Positions 44,048 to 51,211 of a stretch of 64,000 bases of DNA are shown one piece after another. This DNA comes from Bacteroidales bacterium UBA6445 (GTDB taxonomy: Bacteria; Bacteroidota; Bacteroidia; Bacteroidales; UBA932), in the NCBI GenBank assembly GCA_002439585.1, contig DJOF01000003.1, positions 62,001 through 126,000 of the forward strand, given 5' to 3'. The notes beneath the pieces are model-generated. The model was not told the origin of the DNA, did no database searches, and saw nothing but the letters and a program-made list of their open reading frames with translations. Numbering within the stretch: position 1 is the stretch's first letter; the number at the start of each line of letters is the position of its first letter. Position numbers and translations under genes: made by a program.

Positions 44048-44479
44048 CTACTTCGCTCCTTTGCGGAGGTTGCAGTCGCGGCAGAGGAGCTGGCAGTTGG
44101 AGGCTACGGAGTGGCCGCCGTCGCGCCACGGGGTGATGTGGTCGGCTTACATCTCCTCGATGGGGATGACTTCTCCTTTTCATCGTCTGGGAGATTGTGG
44201 AAATATTGGAAGTTGAATGCGAAGTCGCCGTTCACATACTGGCAGAGGGATATTGTCCTATGCTGGCCGTCAATGACCTCGAATCCTCCGTCGTCGCGTA
44301 CCCCCAGTACATCACGTTGAGCGGAAACTCCTTGAACACCGTGTCGATTACCGCGTTGCGCTAGTTCTCTCCATAGACAAACTCCCGCTGATACGGCGGG
44401 CGGATGTCGAGTTTCCCGTCATATCCGATGACACCATTTTTTGCGTTGTCCTTGTACCCTGCGGTTAATTTCCTGTTAC
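44048..44479 (-). pseudogene. DUF262-HNH endonuclease, broken remnant
   Basis: Reading the minus strand from ~44475: LTAGYKDNAKNGVIGYDGKL, DIRPPYQREFVYGEN, an in-frame TAG where the family has a Lys/Gln position, RNAVIDTVFKEFPLNVMYWG, a frameshift, then GGFEVIDGQHRTISLCQYVN and FAFNFQYFHNLPDDEKE. A large internal deletion follows and the sequence resumes with ADHITPWRDGGHSVASNCQL and LCRDCNRRKGAK before the stop at 44048. This is a DUF262 (GmrSD-N-like/ParB-fold) protein fused to an HNH nuclease, a type seen in defence and mobile regions. The stop, frameshift and deletion leave it non-functional. Its 5' end is lost close to the 57-bp repeat at 44478. Confidence 0.85.
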
Positions 44480-44534
44480 CTTCCCTGAGAATAGTTGACA
44501 CTTTTGGGGGTGTTTAACTGATCTTCTTCACATC
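44478..44534. repeat. 57-bp direct repeat, left copy
   Basis: Starts accttccctgagaatagttg, continues through cttttgggggtgtttaactg and ends ttcttcacatc. It is identical but for one base to 48998-49054, and a weaker match continues ~20 bp further right in both. The reverse complement contains tgtcaactattctcaggga, which resembles the TGTCAA-type terminus of some insertion sequences, but no transposase lies between the copies. Confidence 0.92.
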
Positions 44535-44601
44535 CATTGCAGATAGGATTTACATGTCACAAAAATAATAAATATCTTCTTCAATCTTTCTATAATCTTT
44601 C

Positions 44602-44609
44602 TATCTTTG
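44602..44609 (+). promoter_or_regulatory. -7 box of the lipoprotein cassette
   Basis: TATCTTTG fits TAnnTTTG and lies about 95 bp before the first lipoprotein start. No convincing -33 element was found at the usual distance. Confidence 0.4.
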
Positions 44610-44705
44610 CACTTCGTGTGCATCTTGCCGTGAGACAAGACATGCATGAAACGGACAAGTTCCGCATTTAGAGGATGTTTAAGATTGTATTTTTATAAAA
44701 TGTAT

Positions 44706-46730
44706 ATGAAACGAATTCTAGTTTTCCTTGCGGCGGCCCTTGCCTTTGCCGGCTGCAACAAGAGCAATGACACCCCGAACGTTCCGGAGTCGAAAGACTT
44801 CACAATCGAACAGAAAGCATTGACACAGGGTTCCATTGATGTCAGGATCACTCCTAAGGACAACGAAGAGACATACTATTTCAATGTCATCACAAAGAAA
44901 GATTTCAAGACAAACTATCAAGAAAGCACAGAGGCCCTTGCCGCAGCCTATAAGGAGTGGTTCGGACAGCTGGCCACACAGGCAGGACTTTCCATGGAGG
45001 AGTTTCTCAAGAATGCTCTCCTTTCAGGAATGCAGAACTACCAGTTCCGCACTCTAGTACCTGAGACAGAGTATGTATTCTTCGTCTATGGAGTTGACTA
45101 CTCAGGAAACGCCACAACAGACGTGGACGTGCTGGACTTCACAACTCCGAAGGCCGAGCTGAACAAGGACGCTACATTCACCATCACTCCTACAGAAATC
45201 GGAACGACATATTTCAAGGTCAAGATAAGCTGCTCCGACCCGAATGTCTTCTACTACTATGATGTTCTGCTTCCTTCTGTTTATGAGCAGTATTGCGGAA
45301 GCGACCCAGCTAACATTCCTGCGTACATGTCAGAATATCTCTCAGCACTTAAGAGCGAGAACGACACCTATGCAGCAATGTCCGAGGCAGAGTTCATCAG
45401 CCACATCACGACAGATGGAGAAATAGAGTATGACACAGCGACTTCCGAAGCTGCAAACTCACTTGTCCCAGAAATGGAGTTCCCTGTATTCGCCATCGGT
45501 ATCGCAAATGACGGGACATTCACCACAAATGCGACAGTGGTAATGGTCAAGACAGCCGAGACTCCTAAGAATGACTGGATCATCTCCGACGAAGTCGCTA
45601 CAGACATTCAGTACAATGCGACAATCACACCTGCATACGATGAAGCCTATGCAGTAATCCTTGAGCGCAAGACATATTTCGAGGGTGCCACAGATGCCCA
45701 GATGGTAGATGACCTTCTCGCAGCAAGAAAGGGGTCCTTCATGGATGACCTATACATAACGAGGGCAAAGGTGCAGTTTACGAACCTCATCCCAAATGAG
45801 GACTACTACATGTTCATGATAGCCTGCACGCCTGACGGACTTCCTAAGACAGGAGACAAGCTGAACGTGAAGAAATATGATGTAAAGACCAAGGCTGCCA
45901 CGGCCACAGGTGCTGTCTACTCCATCAACGTATTCAACGTATCCAAGACCAGTGCCCAGATAGAAGTAACGGTGAACACTGAAGGAGAGGGACAGACATT
46001 CCTCACAAACTACATCACAAAAGCGGAATTGGAGGAACTTTCGGCAGGAAAGACTGAAAGCGAGGCTCTTAAGGGCCACATGGATGCTCTAATCGATGCA
46101 CGGCTGAATGCCTGGAACGACAGCAATGCAAATGCGAAGATGGACAGGAAGGAGTTCCTGTCAAGGCTTCTTCCTGGCGAGTCCAAGACCGGTACAGGCA
46201 ATTACATCACAGTAGAAGGCCTTACAGCAGGTACGACCTATTATGCCTACGTAATAGGTATAAAGGCTGACGGTACATACACCACAGAACCGTTCAAGAA
46301 GGAGTTTTCCACCATCGCAAGTGTAAAGAGCAAGATTTCCCTCTCAATAGGAATGACAGCCTGGATTTGGGATGAAATATTCCCGAACGAGACGAATTAT
46401 ACTGTTAGCGCGGCAGGTGAGCCTTATGCAAATGTCAAGGCTGTATATTGCAAGTACTTCACCGGGAATGATGAATGGGCAGGAAAGACAGCATCTGAAA
46501 TTTCAGAATTGCTCCAGAAAGAACCCGTGGGACTATATGGCACTGCCTCAGCAGCTTTTAGGATAGCTCGCGGAACCAAGTTCTTCGTCTATTTCATAGG
46601 CGTGGATGTCGATGGAATCACCACCGACATCACCAAAGTCTCCCACACGGCAAAAGCCGAGGGCTCCTCTGGTACAGGTATGGGCAAGAACGTGTCTATC
46701 GACAAGACTGAAACTATCGCGGTACGATAA
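44706..46730 (+). CDS. Large lipoprotein with repeated Ig-like modules carrying helical inserts
   Basis: 674 codons from ATG 44706 (MKRILVFLAAALAFAGCNK, a clear lipobox); the frame extends upstream to 44646 without a signal. About five modules of ~120-135 residues follow one pattern. A beta segment (SIDVRITPKDNEETYYFNVI) is followed by an amphipathic helical stretch (TEALAAAYKEWFGQLATQAG). Then a beta segment ends in a Y-x-F/Y-x-x-G-x-D-x-x-G turn (YVFFVYGVDYSGN, AYVIGIKADGTYT, FVYFIGVDVDGIT). I do not recognise a named family; the modules resemble fibronectin-III folds with an inserted helical arm. Predicted surface or periplasmic lipoprotein. The stop overlaps the next start by one base. 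Confidence 0.85.
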   Translation: MKRILVFLAAALAFAGCNKSNDTPNVPESKDFTIEQKALTQGSIDVRITPKDNEETYYFNVITKKDFKTNYQESTEALAAAYKEWFGQLATQAGLSMEEFLKNALLSGMQNYQFRTLVPETEYVFFVYGVDYSGNATTDVDVLDFTTPKAELNKDATFTITPTEIGTTYFKVKISCSDPNVFYYYDVLLPSVYEQYCGSDPANIPAYMSEYLSALKSENDTYAAMSEAEFISHITTDGEIEYDTATSEAANSLVPEMEFPVFAIGIANDGTFTTNATVVMVKTAETPKNDWIISDEVATDIQYNATITPAYDEAYAVILERKTYFEGATDAQMVDDLLAARKGSFMDDLYITRAKVQFTNLIPNEDYYMFMIACTPDGLPKTGDKLNVKKYDVKTKAATATGAVYSINVFNVSKTSAQIEVTVNTEGEGQTFLTNYITKAELEELSAGKTESEALKGHMDALIDARLNAWNDSNANAKMDRKEFLSRLLPGESKTGTGNYITVEGLTAGTTYYAYVIGIKADGTYTTEPFKKEFSTIASVKSKISLSIGMTAWIWDEIFPNETNYTVSAAGEPYANVKAVYCKYFTGNDEWAGKTASEISELLQKEPVGLYGTASAAFRIARGTKFFVYFIGVDVDGITTDITKVSHTAKAEGSSGTGMGKNVSIDKTETIAVR

Positions 46731-47467
46731 TGAAAACTGAGTTAAGAACATTTGCATTGACCTTTGCTGCGGCTGCGGTTCTCTGCGGCTGCGGCAAGGG
46801 GTCTGGTGAGCCTGACACTTCGGACGGACCGGATGCCCCAGTGGACCCTGTCACTCCCGTGGAGAAAGTGTATTCCGTAGGAGACTACTATAGCAAGGGA
46901 TTCGTCAAGGGCATTGTTATAAGTGTGGACAAGGGCGAGGATGGAGTGCAGCATGGTCTGATTGTTTCCCTGAACGAGAGCGAGGCCGCCTGGGCATACA
47001 GGTACGACGATGTCATGAGCGGCCAGCCCGGCACAGGCGCATATAACACCAGCTGCGTGCAGAAGCTCAGCGGGTGGAAAGACTACTATCCGGCATTCGT
47101 CGATGCCACCTCCGCAAATGTGGGAGCGCTAAAGGACTGGTTCCTGCCATCAATGAACGAGCTCGCCAAACTCTACGAGGCATACATCGGGCACGAGACC
47201 AATGACACAGGGCAGGGCACAGGCTCGCTCCAGTCGGCATCGCCAAAGGCAGCCAGGATGAGCGAGAGCGACTATAAGGCCAAGTTCAACAAATCCCTCA
47301 CGGACAACAAGGGCACGGCTTTAAGCGATGCCATCTACTGGTCATCCAGCGAAAGCGGCCCAAGCATCGCCTATGCATTCGATATGCAGAGCGGAAAGAC
47401 GGTGGACACACCTTCCGAACTGGACAAGAAGAAAGTCTATAAGGTAAGGGCCATGGCCTCGTTCTAA
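46730..47467 (+). CDS. DUF1566-like lipoprotein
   Basis: 245 codons. Lipoprotein signal (TFAAAAVLCGCGKGSG) and a Pro/Asp linker (PDTSDGPDAPVDPVTP), then a domain with KGIVISVDKGEDGVQHGLIV, WFLPSMNELAKLYEAY, IYWSSSESGPSIAYAFDM and a C-terminal KVRAMASF. The W-[FY]-L-P-S-x-x-E-L and Y-W-S-S-[ST]-E motifs are those of the DUF1566 (Lcl C-terminal/Fibrobacter paralogue) fold, common in surface lipoproteins of unknown role. Second gene of the repeat-bracketed cassette. Confidence 0.85.
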   Translation: MKTELRTFALTFAAAAVLCGCGKGSGEPDTSDGPDAPVDPVTPVEKVYSVGDYYSKGFVKGIVISVDKGEDGVQHGLIVSLNESEAAWAYRYDDVMSGQPGTGAYNTSCVQKLSGWKDYYPAFVDATSANVGALKDWFLPSMNELAKLYEAYIGHETNDTGQGTGSLQSASPKAARMSESDYKAKFNKSLTDNKGTALSDAIYWSSSESGPSIAYAFDMQSGKTVDTPSELDKKKVYKVRAMASF

Positions 47468-47568
47468 AAATCTATAACCCATGAAATCCTGTCTGGAATG
47501 CTTCAGGCAGGCCTACTGACAAAGAAGTCGTTTGAGATAAGAATCTAAGACAACTTCAGAATGTAACA

Positions 47569-49008
47569 ATGAAACATCTTAAGAAAATACTCTATACCGC
47601 ATACTTGCTTGCAGCTGCGGCCTGCTCCAAGGAAAACGGAGGAGATACTCCAGTGACAGGAGACCTTGCACGCCCAGAAGTAACTATCCAAGTCAATACA
47701 TCATCGCTGACTGCTTCCTGGGAAGCAGTCAAGGGCGCAGAAGGATACCGCTGCGAAGTCACATATATATCAAGCGGCAGGAACGTGGACGTGCTCAAGA
47801 CCAATATCACAGAGACAGAATTCACCGTGGAGTCCTTGCGTCCATTGACTACATACACCATAAGGGTTGCAGCTACAAAGGACGGAAAGGCATCTCCGAA
47901 CTGGTTCATGACAGAGGTGAAGACCGAACCGTTCGATGCCACAGTGACCTTCGACATCACGCCTTACGAAATCTATAACAAGACTACAGGCCACATAGAC
48001 TACATGGCCAAGGTAAAGCCTTCAGATGACAATGTCTACTACTGGATAGCAGCAGTGACCTACACATACAAGGTAGATGCAAAAGCATGGATGGAAGAGG
48101 AGATTGCCGATGCAGTAGCCGCAGGAGAGACCTGGGAGACGCTCGTGAATGCCGGATATATCGTAAAAGGCGATGCTGAGAGCGTATTCGCATTCACTGG
48201 CGAGGACGTATATATGTTCACAGTAGGAATCCTTGAGCACATCGGAGACAAGATAAATGTAGTTTCCAATGTGACTCTCAGCTATCCTTTCCATGCAGAG
48301 AATGCAGAGAACAAGATCAGCCACCAGTGTGGGTACAAAGACTACCTCGGAGAATGGGTAGTAAAGCCTTACGACCGGTCAGACTACAATAACAACGAGT
48401 GGAGCCTCGACGATGCCGAGCCATTCACCATCAAGATATCCGCGAAAGAGGAAGGCAAGAGCTACGAGATGACAGGATGGGGCGGAAGCAAGAACAAGTT
48501 CGCATCCACTCCTGTAGTACTGAACTATGAGGAGGCCAATGCTGACAGATACGAGCATTTCAACATCATGATTCCACAGGACATCACTACAGAGAACGGC
48601 GTCAAGTGGGCTTACACAGGCTGGCTCTCACTCACTGAAGTGGATGCCGCAGGAAACGAGACGGTGCGCGACTATGCACCATACGACTACGAGTATGACA
48701 AGATGGCCGAATCGCTCGGCGGATGGAGACAGGCATTCAGAGGAATCATGTCAAATGCAAACAAGACAATAATAAAGATTCTTCCGAATACATACGTAGC
48801 CGATACATTCAAAATCTATATGCAGAGTCTCTGGGTGTGCGGTATGGATGAGAACGGCAAATACGATTTCAACAACACCAAGTACTCCCTCAACGGAGAC
48901 CGCGGCGGAATCCCTAATGCAGCATACTATCTTGTCCGCAAGGATGTTGCCGATGGTGCTGAACTTCCTGCACCGGATGTCACATCCGAACTGAATGACC
49001 TTCCCTGA
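47569..49008 (+). CDS. Fibronectin-III lipoprotein of the cassette
   Basis: 479 codons. Lipobox in AYLLAAAACSKENGG. Residues ~36-120 are a fibronectin type III domain (LTASWEAVKGAEGYRCEVTY, LRPLTTYTIRVAATKDGKAS). Residues ~122-230 match the helix-insert module of the 44706 protein (TFDITPYEIYNK, VYYWIAAVTYTYKVDAKAWM, YMFTVGILE). The C-terminal ~200 residues begin CGYKDYLGEWVVKPYD and form a separate beta-rich domain. The last four codons (DLP and stop) lie inside the right 57-bp repeat, so the C-terminus may have been set by a recombination event. Function unknown. Confidence 0.85.
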   Translation: MKHLKKILYTAYLLAAAACSKENGGDTPVTGDLARPEVTIQVNTSSLTASWEAVKGAEGYRCEVTYISSGRNVDVLKTNITETEFTVESLRPLTTYTIRVAATKDGKASPNWFMTEVKTEPFDATVTFDITPYEIYNKTTGHIDYMAKVKPSDDNVYYWIAAVTYTYKVDAKAWMEEEIADAVAAGETWETLVNAGYIVKGDAESVFAFTGEDVYMFTVGILEHIGDKINVVSNVTLSYPFHAENAENKISHQCGYKDYLGEWVVKPYDRSDYNNNEWSLDDAEPFTIKISAKEEGKSYEMTGWGGSKNKFASTPVVLNYEEANADRYEHFNIMIPQDITTENGVKWAYTGWLSLTEVDAAGNETVRDYAPYDYEYDKMAESLGGWRQAFRGIMSNANKTIIKILPNTYVADTFKIYMQSLWVCGMDENGKYDFNNTKYSLNGDRGGIPNAAYYLVRKDVADGAELPAPDVTSELNDLP

Positions 49009-49054
49009 GAATAGTTGACACTTTTGGGGATGTTTAACTGATCTTCTTCACATC
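48998..49054. repeat. 57-bp direct repeat, right copy
   Basis: Same sequence as 44478-44534 with one substitution (gggga for ggggg). It begins within the last codons of the preceding lipoprotein gene. The two copies bracket 4.46 kb containing the three lipoprotein genes. Confidence 0.92.
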
Positions 49055-49164
49055 ATTTCTGAATAGGTTTACGACAGCTATCCGTCGATTCAACTGTTTT
49101 TCTTTACAGATTCACTGATTTAGGTTATAGTGCTATCTTTTCTGAGGGCTTTTCCCTTAGTCCA

Positions 49165-49182
49165 GTGGCAGCGCCCTGCCAC
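49165..49182. other. Small GC-rich hairpin
   Basis: gtggcag / ctgccac with loop cgcc, perfect 7-bp stem, no T run after it. It may act as a terminator-like structure after the cassette, but the evidence is weak. Confidence 0.3.
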
Positions 49183-49194
49183 CAGAATCGCCCC

Positions 49195-49580
49195 CCCCCT
49201 GAAAGGGGGAAACGAGGGGGTTGAATTAATTGGCGCTGGTCTTGCGCGAATAAGTAGCGCTGGCTCTGCGTGAATAAATTGGCGTCAAAAGACGCAGGCA
49301 GAAGCGAGCGAAGAAAGGAATATGCTTTGTGCGAGCGGAAGCCAAGATCGTCCCCCTGAAAGGGGGAAACGAGGGGGTTGAATTAATTGGCGCTGGTCTT
49401 GCGCGAATAAGTAGCGCTGGCTCTGCGTGAATAAATTGGCGTCAAAAGACGCAGGCAGAAGCGAGCGAAGAAAGGAATATGCTTTGTGCGAGCGGAAGCC
49501 CACATCCCCTTATAGGGGACCGGAGGGGTTTAAAAATAAGTAGCGCTGGCCTTGCGCGAATAAGTAGCGCTGGCTCTGCG
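49195..49580. repeat. 149-bp tandem repeat, two full copies plus a partial third
   Basis: Copies at 49195-49343 and 49352-49500 appear identical, with a 157-bp period and the 8-bp spacer aagatcgt. A partial third copy of the taagtagcgctgg segment runs 49537-49580 up to the tRNA-Ala 3' end. Each unit contains a self-complementary ccccctgaaaggggg and internal subrepeats of the gcgctgg...tgcg(c/t)gaa type. The long minus-strand ORFs here come from the repeat and are not genes. Confidence 0.93.
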
Positions 49581-49657
49581 TGGTGGAGATAGACGGAGTC
49601 GAACCGACGACCCTCTGCTTGCAAAGCAGATGCTCTAGCCAACTGAGCTATATCCCC
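49581..49657 (-). tRNA. tRNA-Ala (TGC)
   Basis: 77 bases including an encoded CCA. Acceptor GGGGATA / TATCTCC contains the G3-U70 wobble pair, the identity element for alanyl-tRNA synthetase. The anticodon arm is TCTGC TTTGCAA GCAGA with anticodon TGC. It is a solitary tRNA, outside any rRNA operon. Confidence 0.96.
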
Positions 49658-49667
49658 ATTGCGGTTG

Positions 49668-49699
49668 CAAATGTAGATATAATTCGGTATATTTACAAA
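49668..49699 (-). promoter_or_regulatory. Promoter of tRNA-Ala
   Basis: Minus strand: TTTG (49699-49696), 20 bases, TACATTTG (49675-49668), ending 10 bp before the tRNA. Good match to the Bacteroidota consensus. Confidence 0.8.
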
Positions 49700-49716
49700 A
49701 TCAATCACAGATTTTT

Positions 49717-50283
49717 ATGACAAAAGCCGACAGCACCATTACATTGCGCAAAGCCGTAATCTCCGATGCACATTTCATAGCTTCCACCATAATATCTGCA
49801 ATGGGACTTCAAGAGAGCGACAATCCTAGCCTTATAGAAGCCCTTTCAGCTGCCTGCACAAGCGAGGAGACAATATACAGCTACAGAAATACTACAATGG
49901 CACTATACGGATCAGAACGAGCAGGTGCTCTTATCTCATACGACGGAGCCTTGTATGACCGGGAATCTGCTAATACATTCACTTTGGTATCTTCATATCT
50001 TGGAACGAGGTCATTCTCTCCGGGCAAAGAGACTGGATCCGGAGAATATTACCTTGATTCTATGTCAGTTCTTCCTCAATTCCGTGGACACAGTATAGGA
50101 AGCATTCTCATTTCTAATGCATTGGAAGAGGCTGACGCATTGGGCTTTGATCGGGTCGCTTTGATAGCAGATGTGAAGAAACCCTGGTTGAAGTCCTTGT
50201 ATTCAAGGCTTGGCTTCAAGGTGGAGTCTGAGACTGTATTTATGGGAGAACCATATTACCGCATGGTTCAGTATATCCACTGA
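49717..50283 (+). CDS. GNAT family N-acetyltransferase
   Basis: 188 codons, cytosolic. GNAT motif A is visible as LDSMSVLPQFRGHSIGSILI (R/Q-x-x-G-x-G/S-like acetyl-CoA loop, QFRGHSIGS). It is followed by ALEEADALGFDRVALIADVK and the motif B region SLYSRLGFKVES. The substrate is unknown. It diverges from tRNA-Ala and is monocistronic. Confidence 0.85.
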   Translation: MTKADSTITLRKAVISDAHFIASTIISAMGLQESDNPSLIEALSAACTSEETIYSYRNTTMALYGSERAGALISYDGALYDRESANTFTLVSSYLGTRSFSPGKETGSGEYYLDSMSVLPQFRGHSIGSILISNALEEADALGFDRVALIADVKKPWLKSLYSRLGFKVESETVFMGEPYYRMVQYIH

Positions 50284-50422
50284 TAACCCCTATCCACAGT
50301 AACATTAAGCGACTTTCTCCAGGTCTTTTTGGCGATGGCATCAGTATGTCGCAATAATTGTTGCAGAAAATCGATGATTGCGGAGCGGCGGACAAACGTC
50401 ATGATATTGCAGTATGGAAGCC

Positions 50423-51064
50423 TCATCTAAGCATCCCAATGCGTACGAACATGCTGCGGTAACATTCAGCCTTGTCTTTCAGAGGCATAGGGTAAGCCCT
50501 TGACGTTGAGGGAAGTCTGAAAAGTGTTACCTCCCTACCATGTCCATCGACGTCCCGCACTACTGAACTCCCGTTCATAGCCGGAGCATCACATTCAAGA
50601 ATGTCAGATATCGTCCTGGTGGCTTTCTCACCGGTAGTCACAATGCCCTTGCACAGAGGAATAGTCTTCAGCAGGCTGGGAATGTCAGAAGTTTCTACAA
50701 CCTCAAGATATTTGTCCGAAGCATTGTCCTTGAGCCGTCTTACCTTACAGGCCGTGTCATACATAGCAATCCCTTTCTCAGTGCAGAAGTTCCTGATAGT
50801 CATCTCATCGAATTTCCTGCCTTCCCCGATAAGGAAATGTCTCTCGTCACCGAAGAACAGAAGGCCTATTATCTTCCAGAAATCATTGCTCCTGTTGGGA
50901 TAATAGAACTCCATGCTCCATCTCTTCCGCTGCGGAGGAAAGCTTCCAAGGATCAGAACCCTGGCATTTTCTGGGAGGAAAGGGGCAAAAGGATGCTCCT
51001 CAATCTCATATGTATCTCTCTCTGTATCTGTCATATTGAATGAATCGGCAATGAAGTCTGCCAA
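50423..51064 (-). CDS. Uracil-DNA glycosylase superfamily protein
   Basis: 213 codons (a start at 51034 is also possible). N-terminal motif ARVLILGSFPPQRKRWS corresponds to the GxxPG-type water-activating loop of UDG-fold glycosylases. The C-terminal loop reads FRLPSTSRAYPMP, the place of the family's H/S-P-S motif. FYYPNRSNDFWKIIG supplies aromatic pocket residues. It is closest in style to MUG/G:T-mismatch-like or related glycosylases; the base specificity cannot be told. It is separated from its neighbours and faces the GNAT gene. Confidence 0.8.
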   Translation of the reverse strand: MADFIADSFNMTDTERDTYEIEEHPFAPFLPENARVLILGSFPPQRKRWSMEFYYPNRSNDFWKIIGLLFFGDERHFLIGEGRKFDEMTIRNFCTEKGIAMYDTACKVRRLKDNASDKYLEVVETSDIPSLLKTIPLCKGIVTTGEKATRTISDILECDAPAMNGSSVVRDVDGHGREVTLFRLPSTSRAYPMPLKDKAECYRSMFVRIGMLR

Positions 51065-51182
51065 AACAGGACTTCTTCTTCAATATCCGTACCCTCTCGG
51101 ACCTGAGTCTTTAAATCAGCAATCATAGCTTCTCTCACCCAAAAATTAAAGAGGTCATCTTACGGATTGTCTGAAAAATTCC

Positions 51183-51190
51183 TATCTTTG
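51183..51190 (+). promoter_or_regulatory. -7 box of the FGE-like lipoprotein/lplA operon
   Basis: TATCTTTG matches TAnnTTTG and lies 21 bp before the start chosen for the lipoprotein at 51212, which helps reject the longer start at 51167. Confidence 0.55.
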
Positions 51191-51211
51191 GGAAGAAACG
51201 TTATAATAATT

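Noticed and set aside
49285..49708. Two overlapping minus-strand ORFs (72 and 88 codons) ending in the same residues
   Set aside because: They are translations of the 149-bp tandem repeat, and one runs through tRNA-Ala; no coding evidence.
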